A DNA stretch of 64,000 bases from Chlamydoabsidia padenii (Eukaryota; Mucoromycota; Mucoromycetes; Mucorales; Cunninghamellaceae). The notes under the pieces were generated by a model. That model had not been told where the DNA came from, ran no database searches, and saw nothing but the letters and a program-made list of their open reading frames with translations. The stretch covers positions 847,560-911,559 of the forward strand of contig JAIWND010000013.1 in assembly GCA_025330725.1 (NCBI GenBank). The letters are read 5' to 3'. The first letter of the stretch is position 1. Every line of letters starts with the position of its first letter. The position numbers and the translations under genes were made by a program. Positions 1-10,741 of this stretch are shown here, piece after piece.

Positions 1-1752
1 TAAGTGATACAAAAAGATTGGGTCTTTATTAGACGTCGAATGTTTATGGTATTTAGGTTAAAGGCCAAGCACCAAGTCCCTTGTATCAATCTATCCGAAC
101 TTGCGATGACTTTTACCTGGCATAAAACCCACTTCGTATTCAAATCCCGCTTCACCTTGATTCCTTACTAAGATTTTGGATGGGTTCTCCTCGCTTCATT
201 GTTAAAGGATGCTAATGATTAAAGTGGTAATGTGAATACTATAACCCATTTCCAATATACTTTACCGCAAAAGTCAAGCACCAGAATCCTTATGTTAGTC
301 AGTCCAAGCTTGCAATGAGTTTTACCTGTCTTTTGCAAGAAAAAAGGACGACAGAAGCAAAAAATCATTTTCAAATCCCGCCAGCCCCTAGTCAGAGTTG
401 GAAGGGACTTTACCGCTCCGTTGTCAACGGATGCTAATGACTAAAGTAGCCATGTGGATACTATCGCATATTTCCAGCATAATCTACCGCAAAAGCTAAG
501 CACCAAGACCCTTGTGTTAACCAGGTCAATCTAAAGATGGATGGGGAGCTTTCAAAAGTTGGGTGTTGGAATTTTATTTTGAATCCCGATGACAAAGGAC
601 CCTACCACCATATCATGATCGTGAGGGTTATAACAGTAAATAGAGACTAAAACTTTATTGAGAATTGAGTTGAACATTCTGAACAGCTGGCACTTTTGCC
701 GTCAAAGTGATTAGAGAAGTCGTACCTGACCACAAAGTACTGACAGACTCTGGCATATCGGAGGTACCATTATAGTCGTGTTTGTGGAACAGTTGAGAGC
801 TATAAGTGGTACCGACAGGTATTTCACTAAAAACCACATTCATAGGTCCTTGGACGCTTTCTGATGGCAAGTGCTTCATAAAGACCTTAATGGTAGTTCG
901 GTGTCCATAAAAGCGTTTCAATTTGATAAAAAAAAAAATAATGATGGTTTTTCACAATGGCTCGACTTGAAGCCATTTCTACCATCTAAAAAAATGTGTC
1001 TACGTAGAGTTCATGCGGAAACATCTCCGCTGAGAGCGGGATTTGAATATACCTTTTACACCAGTCTCGACCTCTTGTTGTTCAAATAAAACATCCATTT
1101 GTGATTGGAAAGATAAAGGATTTTTATATACCTTACAAAAAGAGTGATGTAAAATAACAATTCAATGGCAAGAGAGAAGAAAGGATCAAAAAAGGCCAGT
1201 TTTAGAATTGAAGTAACTCTAAATAGATAGAAAATGTCACATTGCCCTCAATTACCGTGTATCAAAACAAAAACTTTACCTTATTCAAGGCGTTAAAGCA
1301 AATTTCAAATCCCGCTCAAAATCGGCTGATACTTGGACCCTGCAAGGTTCCATACTTTTGGTACTCATAAACAAAGCAAGCAAATAACAAGAGGGACATA
1401 ACTATTATCCTCCATCACGTCATGCTAGATGGTTGAAGAATCCATTAATTCGGATGTACAGTAATAGCCCCAAAACGACAGCAAGATCAAAGTGCCATCC
1501 CTTTTCCCTAGCAACAAGATTATTATTATCAAAGTTATCATGATTGTTTATTTTTATAATTGTTTATTTTTATTAAAAGAGATAGGTCAAGATAAAATCA
1601 AAGGGGATTAAGGGTGATTTTAATAAAATTACGAAGGATGACGCGGAGCTAAACTAAAAGGTGGGTGTAGTGAGGATAGTATGTCATGGCTAATCGCGAT
1701 AAGTATTAAAGTTTACTGAGAGCAAGATTTTGATCGAACGAAGAATTTTGTC
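1..1752. other. Gene-poor left end
   Basis: I see no convincing gene in this stretch. It holds a degenerate tandem repeat (about 61-535) and several copies of the motif TTCAAATCCCGC or its complement (near 137, 368, 1040 and 1300). A reverse-strand frame of 88 codons at 655-921 has no ATG at its 5' end and no recognisable family. AT-rich sequence at 1530-1630 probably carries the 3' end of the gene that finishes at 1753. Confidence 0.6.
61..535. repeat. Degenerate tandem repeat of about 210-220 bp, two units plus a partial third
   Basis: Unit 1 is about 61-270, unit 2 about 271-491, and a partial third starts near 492. Each unit begins with a variant of GTCAAGCACCAAGACCCTT. It carries TTCAAATCCCGC in the middle and ends with a stretch like GGATGCTAATGATTAAAGT, a TGTGGATACT box and TTTACCGCAAAA. 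The units are clearly related but diverged. A further copy of the unit junction lies at 23099-23240, so this is a dispersed family. No coding frame or terminal inverted repeat was seen. It could be a fragment of a non-autonomous element or an old LTR. Confidence 0.7.
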
Positions 1753-3510
1753 CTAGAATTTGTTCAAAGGAAATGCTGCGGGTAAAAGTTCAGTAAATGC
1801 AAGTGACGTGGAGGGGTCACTTTTTCCGTGGCTCTTCTTGTTACCGAGAATGTTAGGATTGTTATGTATCCGTGCTTGTTTAAGAGTGTAGATAGACTGA
1901 TCATATGAAGTAGATTTATTTGCTGGGTCAACCATAGTTTTGGTATGGTCATTATTAGAATTGATGTTAGTTGGCAATGTCGGTTGTTGATTGTTATGCA
2001 TAAGTCTTGTTTGATGTGTCGGAGTAGATTTCAGTTGATCAAGATGTAACTTTTGCCTCTTGATGTATGCATGTGTCATCCAAAGTTGCCGTATATAAAA
2101 GTTGTAGTCGTTGTTATAGTCGATGTAAAGTTGCTGGAGTTGCTGTTGTAACATCCGATCCATAATGAGTTCGTTTTGTTGTGCTGTTGTTACCACACTA
2201 GCACCAGAACCCGAGTAGTTCACCTTTTCCGTAGCTTGTTCAAAAGGGACGCCCATAAATAGGGATGAAGGACGATGGTGCATAACAGTTTCACCCAGGC
2301 TAATATCAATTGTTGTACTATTTACGTAATTAGAACCATTAAGAGGGCATATATCATGGTGTGAGCCAGTAGAGTGGGAGACAGGACTTGAGTTCGGAGA
2401 ATGCAGGAATTCATTACTGGTGACTATGTTGTCGCTACCATCCTGTGAGTCTGTAGTGATAATAGTTTCTGCTGCTGCTGTTGCTGTTTCCGTTGATCGT
2501 TTCCGTCTAGAATTGGTTACTGTTTTTCGCTGTATCAGATATATCAAGTCATGTCGCCCAGGTTTAAAGTGAGGATGATGCCACCTACAAGTTTCCCTAC
2601 TATTCATTCCTTTTAATTTCCGCGCATCAGTATCCCGTTGGAATCCGTATATCTACACAGTAAGATGAGATTACCATTCAGTAGAAAGTAGGAGGGTAAA
2701 GGGGGTTAATTACTAGATGTTAAAAGACATCGATCATAGGCGTACTAAATGCACGTTCTTCTGTTACTTACATTAAGTTGTCGTACAAATGATGAGAATT
2801 TCCCATGTTTGAAGAGACGAGGAAGGACTTTATTTGTGAATTCTAGTTAGAGAGAGAAAGAGAAATAATGTGAGCATAAGGTTATGCAATAAGGGATATT
2901 GTTTTGTGACCAGGGGGAAGACTTACTTGGGATACAATCAATAACAAACATGTCTTTGTCATCATGCCGACACCAGCGGGCGTAAGTGTGATTCTTGGTG
3001 GGTACTTGCAAACATCTAGAGTAAATTATGTGTTAGAGACTTGACTATCATCCTTTGTTTTGTTTAGTTTTTTCTGACTTACTGATAAAGCTTGAAGATA
3101 AAGCCTGCAATACCACGACCAGCTAGATTCGATTCTGCCTTTTTTCCCTTGTTAACCATAGTAGATTCGTTTGTGTTAGGAAGAGAGAGACACTGTTGAA
3201 AGTAATCGTCGCCAAAGTGGAGACTAATGGTGTTGTGTTGTCCTTGTTCATTGTCCATTGTTGTAGTTGGCGAATCATTGTTGTTGTTTTGAGACTGATC
3301 ATTGGTGTTGTAATCAAGTGTCATTTCTGGGTATAGTGTTGGTAATTGAGTAGAATGTTGTTGTGTATCCATAATAACGTTGGGGTATTGTTGTAAGCTG
3401 AGTGAGGCCATGATGTTAAAAGAATCCGAGGTTGCTTCATTTGGACTACTGCGACTGTTTTGCTTGACATTGTTTGAAGTATGGCCTTGGAGTAGAGTTA
3501 AGTTTACCAT
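1753..3510 (-). CDS. HSF-type DNA-binding transcription factor
   Basis: Four exons: complement(join(1753..2652,2772..2842,2927..3015,3083..3510)), giving 495 aa with intact reading phase. The heat-shock-factor type winged-helix domain spans about residues 134-239 and is assembled from all four exons. Hallmarks are AGFIFKLYQ, RWCRHDDKDMFVID, FVRQLNIYGFQRD and the closing HFKPGRHDLIYLIQRK. A Gln/Leu-rich stretch at about 357-405 (near MLQQQLQQLY) could be the oligomerisation coiled coil found after the domain in HSF proteins. The N-terminal ~130 residues and the tail are low-complexity (Asn, Ser, Thr). The family binds nGAAn-type or related promoter elements in the nucleus. I cannot tell whether it is the heat-shock factor itself or an Sfl1/Skn7-like relative; no response-regulator receiver domain is visible. 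The start is the first ATG of the exon that enters the domain in frame. Confidence 0.88.
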
Positions 3511-3768
3511 GTATAGTGGTCATACGCACCAGGAGATTTACCAGGGCATGTGTTTTGAATAAGGGGAAGAGAAGAGGCAAAAGAAAAAAAAGAAAAAAAA
3601 AAAAAGAAGAAAAGAGAGCAGACCTAGACATAATTCAACCCCCGATTCGCTTTCTCTGCCCATAAAAGTAATACCAATGTAACTAATTCAATGCATATAT
3701 TTATTTATAAAAGAATAAAAGATGTGATGTCTATATAAATAACAATAAATAACAAAAAGGGGGTTCCA

Positions 3769-4356
3769 CTATTTACAGCTACTTCGTCTAGGGGTTGGCA
3801 ATCCAGATTTCCGAATGGCAGCACTGACAGAAGGTCGAGGGACAATGATAGGTGTGCTGTTGACGGTGTTGCTGGTTAGTGGAGTGACAGGAGATCGAGT
3901 CGGAATGATATCTGTACTATTAGCTGTGCTGGTTGGTGGAGTGATGACAGGAGATAAATCTTGTTGTCGTTTTAGTGGTGGCAGAGAGTATCGCTGGTGG
4001 ATCATCGTTCCTGGTACATGGTGCTTTTGATGTTTATCTGTTTCCAATTGAATGACGTGATGCACCATTGTTTCCAGTATCGATCGGGTTTCTTCAGGTT
4101 CCAATGTCCTTACGAGAATGAGAATGTTTTCGTACGCCACCTGAGCATCTTCGGTCGTCCAAAAGGGGGCATCGTCCATCCAGGTATCGTCACTCGTGGT
4201 GCTGCTGTTGTCGTCATGGTCACTGTTGGTATAATGTTTTTGCTGATTAGTGATAATGATGTGTTTCTGTTGTGGTAATGGTGATGGAGGAGGTTGGCAG
4301 TCCGAGGTGAGCTCACACTATTAACAAATAAACAAGATGAGTATCATCATTCTGAT

Positions 4357-4421
<65 letters not shown>

Positions 4422-7400
4422 TTTTGTTCATGGACCTGCATGGGCAAATATGCCTGGACATATAGTTCAATAGCCCTATATATATGTATAAAGAGAAGGA
4501 TGAGTTGAATATCTCCTCTCTTTATGTTTATTGTGTGTGAGATAGCTTACCGATGAATGAGTTGCTTCTTTTGTAACATGCGATGTTGTAAAGACGCGAC
4601 CCCACGACGAGAATTACCACCATGTTTCTGAGCCACCAAGTAACCCCGTACACGTGCACATGCCACTGCTTTGGCCAATAAGGATCGATCAGAAGAGCCC
4701 AGTTTCTTGTTATTCAACACCTTTTGCACCATCATGGCCACGGATGACAATTGCCCCACCAAAGTAGCCAAATCCTCCTTTGTATGTTTCGTCACTTGTT
4801 TCTGTGCATGTAAATCCCGTTCCAGTCGTTTCTTGACATGATTCGATTTGGTTTCTTGTCGTTCCAGTTTGTTGACTTGTTTTTCCAACTGTCGGCCCCT
4901 GTCGCGCGCCCGATCGGCATCCTGCTTGCTCTTCTTGACGAGTTTCTTCTTGTCCCGAGTCAGAGTATCGACTTTTTGCTTGAGACTAAGCACGGTGGCA
5001 TTGTGTTGGGTGCGTGCACGTTCGGTGCTAATGACTAGTTGTTGATAATGACGTTTCAGTGCTTGGTGTTCATGCTGTTGCTTTTTCATGTCTTGGTCAG
5101 TTTGTCGTTTCAAGTCATTCAGTTCCCGTTTGTGTTGTTTACAAAGTGCGGCTTCTTGTTTGGCGTAATCTTGCGATGATGTTGTTGTTGGACCAGAGAC
5201 AGGCATTACTGATTGGAGGGAATGAATAAACTTGTATTGCCGGTCCAGTGATTCCCCAAAACGTTGCAAGATACGAGTCAGGTCGGAAGATGTAGAGGAG
5301 TGTCCATAATGTGGAGCCATATAGTTCTAAACAAAGACAAGTGTTAATTAACTAGTCAATGGGTAATAATAAAACAAGTGTTTATAAACTCACAGTGGAT
5401 TCAGAAACATGAAGAGTGTTTTCGAGCGGGAAGGAAGAGGAGAAATTCATGAGGTCTTTGAAACTTTTTTTTATCAGGTCGGATGACCAATTAGGATTTC
5501 CCAAAATCTCAGCCTATCGGGATTTGACAAATTAGCCTCCCGTTCATCATGCAAACATACACACGGAATTGTCTTACCTTTTTCGAATCAACATAACCCA
5601 ATTCATTATTGAGATCAGCTACATGTTGATGAATGAGACGTTTCCATTCATCCTTATTACCAGAAGCCACGTGTTGCGGCACAGTCGTGCGAGGGGGAAG
5701 AGGAGGTGGAGGAGAGGCAACCAGAATAGTCTGTGATTGCCTTTTTCGGATACTACTGAACGACCGTTGGAGTTTCTTACTGCCCACCCGGAAACTATGG
5801 CGCTTTTTCTTTCGATTGAGAGAGGAATCCTTCCCAAACTGACTGTGCTTGGATCCAGTTCGGGACATCATTGGAGCAGGCTTGTTCTGAATAGGTTCAG
5901 GGGGAGGTGTAGGAGGCTTTTGTACGACCATTTGTTTCTGTTGTTGATGTTTCTCTTGTTGTAACAAAATGATCTGCATCTTTAGTTCTTCGATCACATA
6001 GGCGTAGTCTTGAACGGCGGGTGGATCGCTGTCAGAGTGATGCTTTGCTTGAGCCAACTCTTGCACCAAGGAGCTGATGGTGCTTTTCAGGGCCTCCACT
6101 TGTGTTTTCAATCCATCCATTTCGTTATTGACAGCATGCATGAATTCATCATTCCCCTGAATTTCCTGGCGGAGTTGGGAGATCACAGATTTCAATTTCT
6201 TGACTTGTTCCCCTTGTGGATGGTCAACCTCTTGATTGATGGCCACTCGGTTCCTAATGTTTCTTGCACGATTCGCATACTTTAGAGTATTCAAGGTTTC
6301 TTTCAGGTTGGACCACGCTGGGGAGACGCAAGCGAGCATCAGAGTTTGGCTGTTACCGCCAAGACTGTCTTGAAGTAATCGGGTCAGTTTGGAATCCCGA
6401 TATGGAATGTGTGATGATCGACGGGATTCATCACCCAAGGCAGAGATCACGTTACCGAGGGCAAGGAGACCACTGTTGATGGAAATCCCTTCTTTGGCTC
6501 GATGACCCACAGCATTGGTTCGTTTCAGCTAAGTCGCAATCAGTTTTATGATGCAAGTTAAAAAAGGAAATGATCGGCGGGTTTTCATATTTTTTTTTTT
6601 CTTCTTACCCTTTCAGAACCAGCAAGATCAACAAAATGGAACTTGGATGTGATGGCTTTCCCTTGTTGAACACCTTCAACTAGGATCGGTGTCTGACGAA
6701 GTTGAATTGAAAAAATAGCATGCGATCGAGAGGATGAGATGTTCATGTCGGTTGCGGCAGTCGTCCTCGCCACAGACCCCTTTTCAAGTAAGCAGAGTAA
6801 TTGTTGGGGGCTTGTCACTCTTTCTTCACGGATACCACTCCAACAGATAGCACCACTAGAGTCTTCACGAATAACTACCATTGGTTGATTTTCTTTTCTG
6901 AGGGTTTGGACACCTGGTGAAAGGAGATCGATTAAATCTTCATTATGTAATTCTAAAAAGGAAACATTGATTTGATAGTTGTTGCTTTGACCGTATTTCT
7001 GTGCAAGCTGATCAAAAAGAGTATCGATAAATCGTGGCACAATGCCTTCATTTGACTTTTGTACAAATGAGTCTAATCCGATGCCCATACTGAAGGATTT
7101 TCCTGCACCCGTTTGCCTTGAAGAAAAAAAAAATCGGGATTTGAAAAATTAAACATTTAAATCCCGCGTCATGCAAATTAAGTTTCAGGAGAAAGACAAG
7201 GTGGCTAAATTAAAAGGAATAGACCTGTTTTTCACTTACCCATAAGCGAGAACAGTAGCATTATACCTGTCATCATATGATATGATAAAGAGGAGGAGAT
7301 TAAGAAGTAAGATGAAAGGTTTTGCATACACACTTTTTAGTACATGTTTCTCATGTTATTTTCTTCATGACCTAAAAAAGGTAATGTTGATTTTTTTTTT

Positions 7401-7730
7401 TTTTTTTCGCCCTTACCCTTCCAAAAAGTTATGAACCAAAGGAATCACACATGTCTCATACACTTTGGCTTGCTCCGTTAGCGGTGGATACACATGATCA
7501 AAAGTAAATGATTGTTTCTGGCCTACTACAATTTGTGGTTCATTGGGTATAAAGTCGATCACCTCTTTACATTCCTGGTGGTGATCGCTTTCTTGTCTTG
7601 TCATCGGTCGTACACGAACGGCCACTCTATATTTACATTATGAAAGAAAATAAAGAGACACAATCAGTCCATTGTGCCAGTAGTTTGCTGTATGATGGTA
7701 CCTGACAGAGGATTGTGATGCTGGTGTCAT
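3769..7730 (-). CDS. Kinesin motor protein, kinesin-4 (KIF4/KIF21)-like
   Basis: Nine exons: complement(join(3769..4317,4421..4475,4551..5326,5394..5513,5578..6528,6609..7116,7241..7267,7417..7626,7702..7730)), about 1074 aa. The last exon could instead begin at 4311, which keeps frame. The N-terminal motor (about residues 1-360) shows VRVRPM, the P-loop AYGQTGAGKS split over a 27-nt exon, switch [14 protein letters not shown] and switch II DLAGSER. The segment from [19 protein letters not shown] to [15 protein letters not shown] is typical of kinesin-4, a class that works on spindle-midzone or cortical microtubules. Coiled coil follows at about 365-465, and a second long Lys/Arg/Gln-rich coil lies in the 776-nt exon. 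The tail is Ser/Thr/Pro-rich. Splicing joins what look like separate reverse-strand frames into one gene. Plus-end direction and cargo are unknown. Confidence 0.87.
4361..4418. repeat. 58-nt poly-T run (poly-A on the gene strand) inside a kinesin intron
   Basis: An uninterrupted T run on the + strand. On the kinesin strand it begins at base 3 of the intron after the GT donor and makes up more than half of the roughly 100-nt intron. The exact length may be unreliable for sequencing reasons. Confidence 0.9.
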
Positions 7731-8109
7731 TATTAGGGATTTCAATCAAATCAAAATGGCTCTATTGCCAATAAAAGAGAATGAAGAAGAAGAAGAAGAA
7801 AGTGATAAAGGGTGAGAAAAAAAAAAAAAAAAAGAGAAATGAAACATGGAAACATCAACCTTCGTCTAAATAGTCTTTTTTCCATCGTGATACAAGGGCG
7901 CTTTCCCCCTCAATAGGGAAGGAACAAAACAATTTGCCCTTGTCATCCCCTGGATTTTTCAAATTCCGCCACCCCGCACACACGCTGCGCAGAAAAATAA
8001 AATTACCCTTTCATGATCCGATTCTCTCTCTCGCTCTTCCTCTTCTCTTTTAATACACCACTTTTAATCACGACGCAGCAAATCTTGTATCGGTATCATT
8101 CCAGGTGAC
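7731..8109. other. Divergent intergenic region between kinesin and a small gene
   Basis: No gene is seen. It contains an A run near 7817, the promoter motif TTTTTCAAATTCCGCC (7955-7970), and a CT-rich tract at 8022-8052 just upstream of the next ATG. CT-rich leaders of this kind precede many genes in this window. Confidence 0.5.
7955..7970 (-). promoter_or_regulatory. Recurrent GGCGGnATTTGAA-type promoter motif
   Basis: Read on the reverse strand this is GGCGGAATTTGAAAAA. It lies 140 bp upstream of the ATG at 8110 and belongs to the motif family described in the findings. Function is inferred only from recurrence and position. Confidence 0.4.
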
Positions 8110-8493
8110 ATGAATATCAGCGCAACATCAACCAGCACTATGGCGGTAGCCTCACAATCAAACAAGTCGACATTAATCCACCAACAGGCCGATTTAACAA
8201 TGTCACTACCTACACCACCTTTACAGAAGACGAAACCGCAGTTTTGGCCTCATTCGCCCACGTCGAATGCTACCACGTCTACAGCATCAACAACAAAGAC
8301 AACTCTTACTGATAAATTATTGAACAATGCACCTTTAACGTTGGACGATCTCGAACAATTTGTACTCGACTCAACAATGTCGACAAAACCAACAGAATCG
8401 TCGGTCTCTTCTTTAGACATGGACGACTTTACCTTATATGCCTATGACTATGAACCCATTCCTTCTTTAACTCATTTATTCCCTCCACTATGA
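8110..8493 (+). CDS. Small Ser/Thr-rich protein of unknown function
   Basis: Single exon, 127 aa, starting at the first ATG after a CT-rich leader. The protein is rich in Ser, Thr, Pro and Gln. It has a conserved-looking acidic core (LTLDDLEQFVLDS) and an acidic, aromatic C-terminus (LDMDDFTLYAYDYEPIPS). It has no signal peptide, membrane segment or known domain that I can recognise. The alternating acidic and hydrophobic C-terminal patch resembles an activation or docking segment, but that is speculation. The next gene downstream is convergent and starts on the other strand. The ORF is longer than chance frames nearby and has promoter-like sequence upstream, so I regard it as a probable real gene. 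Confidence 0.55.
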   Translation: MNISATSTSTMAVASQSNKSTLIHQQADLTMSLPTPPLQKTKPQFWPHSPTSNATTSTASTTKTTLTDKLLNNAPLTLDDLEQFVLDSTMSTKPTESSVSSLDMDDFTLYAYDYEPIPSLTHLFPPL

Positions 8494-8738
8494 CGCATCT
8501 TTTTATCTTTATGTTTATAATCACCTTATAGTTTATTAGTTTAGTTTAGCTACTTTTTATGATTTACCCTTACTTGGTTTGATATCCCACCAGATGACTG
8601 TTTTTGCAAGTCAAGCTGTTGGATCTTCTCATATTGGATTCTGTTGGAAACAGCAATGTTTTATATCCCTTCCCTATTTCTTTGTTTAAACATACCCAAG
8701 TTTTTTTAGTGATAGTTGATATCCCCACTCCATACATA

Positions 8739-8777
<39 letters not shown>

Positions 8778-9171
8778 CCCAGAATAGTTGCCTTCTTTGT
8801 TTTATTACTATATTTAACTCAATAAAAAACAAAGTAGTATATCTACATTATATAAAAAAAAACATGGTTTTACAGTATTTGGCTTTTTAATGTAAAAGGT
8901 GATGATACTTTGGTTTTATTCATCTCTAGCCGAATACATTGTTGTGCTATAAATAAATGTCAATACCTTTTAGCATGCATATCACCAAATTCAAATCCAG
9001 ACACCCTGGCCCCTTCACACACATATCAAATCCTAGTAAAGCATTCACTTTATTTAATAACGCCATATAAACTACAATTACAAGGATAAATAAACAAAGG
9101 ACAAAGGCATCCAAAAAATAGGGCAGTATGATATACTAGGGGTAAAAGGGCAAATATAATCCTATTCTCGA
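8494..9171. other. Intergenic region between convergent genes
   Basis: AT-rich, with a T run of roughly 34 nt ending near 8775 and AATAAA-type signals on both strands (for example near 8820). Nothing else is recognised. Confidence 0.5.
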
Positions 9172-10523
9172 TCAAGACTTGTTGTTGGTATAAAGTACTT
9201 GTGACCTAATGTAAGAAAAATAAAATAAAATAAAAGACATATGAGTTACCCTTTATATACCCAAAATAGATTATTGACTCACGTAGTTCTGTAGCCAGAT
9301 CGGGTAGGTGCAATGACAGAGCGGACAGTCGGAGGGGCAGGTGGCTGTCGTAAAGTAGCACGGATAATTCGATCATCCACATATTCATTATCGAATTTGG
9401 CAACACAATCCAGGGCCGAAGTACGTTCGAGAAATTCCACTTCAGCTTCACCACAAGATCGACCAAGCCGATCTCTAATCAAATCACAACGTATCACAGG
9501 ACCAAACATTGTACATGACATCTATTATAGCAACACATTAATACATAAAGTACCCTTTTCTCTCTCCCTCTCTCTTCTTTGTCTTACCTGGACATCATTA
9601 GCTGTGGCGGCTGGATCCAAATTGCTGAGAATGACAGTGGTGGATAGGTTAACAGGAGGAGCCATAACAGGAGGAAGACCATCATTCACCATTGGACGAA
9701 AAGAAAAGTTTCTGCCAGTGTCAGTGCCGAGTTGAGCCATGGATTGTGGTGGTAACATTGGTTGTTGAGAGGTGAGTTCTGATCGTTGATTCAATTGTCG
9801 TTGTAATGCCATGATTTGATCGCTTTGATTCAAAAGTTGCTGCTGTAACTGTTGATTGACTTGTTGTCTTAGTTGCTGTTCCTGTTGTTGTTGTTGAAGA
9901 TAGTGCTGGAACGACCGTTCAGTATCGAAATGATGTCGTGTTTGTTCTGGTGATGCCTGTTGTTGTTGAGGTTCTTGACGAAGAGGTTCCATATGTGTTG
10001 ATGGGCTATTGTCATTGTTGTTTGTTTTGTTGATCTTTTTCGTAATAACAATGGAAGCTGGATCCACCACTTCCTTGGCTCTTGGTGATAAAGTGTTGCT
10101 GTGTTGTTGGTAAACAGGTTTAGTGATAACAATCGAATGAGAATCCCGTCTATTAGTATCGTCGCCATCAGAAGAGGAACCTTTTGTGTATCTTTGTTGC
10201 CGATTAGGTAAATTAGACGTTGAAAGGCCAACACTAGGATTTACACGTTTGCCTATCCTTCCACGCAAGTCGTTCTTTTCTAACTGAGGATGATGTCTGT
10301 CCCCTGTTCTACTTTGTCGTATACCAATGCGCCCCCGAAGATCAGTTATTGTTGTATCCGATTCATAGTCCCGTCTATCGCGCCGTGTATCAGGTCGAGT
10401 GGAGTAAGGGCGTGATGAAGAGGAATGACGGGTGGCTAGTCTATGACGAGGAGGTGGTATTCCATGGAATTTTGATCTACCTTTTCTTTGGATAATGCTG
10501 TCAAGTGAAGAGTTGAGATCCAT
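9172..10523 (-). CDS. RRM protein with N-terminal UAP56-binding-like motif (ALY/SKAR-type mRNA export factor)
   Basis: Three exons: complement(join(9172..9205,9283..9521,9588..10523)), 402 aa. The start is the ATG at 10523; the frame upstream has no earlier ATG. The protein opens with MDLNSSLDSIIQRKGR, which matches the short UAP56-binding motif (acidic/Leu-Asp-x-Ile-Ile followed by basic residues) found in ALYREF, UIF and SKAR. Two DLRGRIG repeats lie in an Arg-rich region within the first ~110 residues, then Gln-rich low complexity. One RRM covers about residues 303-375 (VILSNLDPAATANDVQ, EAEVEFLERTSALDCVAKF). Such proteins hand mRNA to the export machinery as part of TREX. The assignment to ALY versus SKAR is uncertain, because the RRM sits near the C-terminus as in neither standard layout exactly. 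Confidence 0.75.
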
Positions 10524-10691
10524 TGATTGATAAAATAAATAATAAGAAAAAGGCAAAAACCTTCCCCCCCCCAGTTTCCATGTAAACTAAGTAATGTGGG
10601 ACATTTTCACCTCCTTCTTTTCTGACCAATCAAATTTGTGCAGTCACCGAGCCAACTACCTTTTTTTTTTGGGAACTCTTTTTTTCTTTTC

Positions 10692-10731
<40 letters not shown>

Positions 10732-10741
10732 CAGACAGACA

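Noticed and set aside
655..921. Reverse-strand open frame of 88 codons near the left end, followed by an AATAAA-like signal
   Set aside because: No ATG at the start, no convincing upstream exon with matching phase, and no recognisable family. It could be a last exon, but I cannot support it.
5509..5580. Reading the kinesin exon on to the stop at 5509 as the end of a shorter kinesin
   Set aside because: A GT donor at 5577 and an AG acceptor just before 5513 join in phase to further coiled-coil exons. The read-through codons look like intron and contain the intergenic motif.
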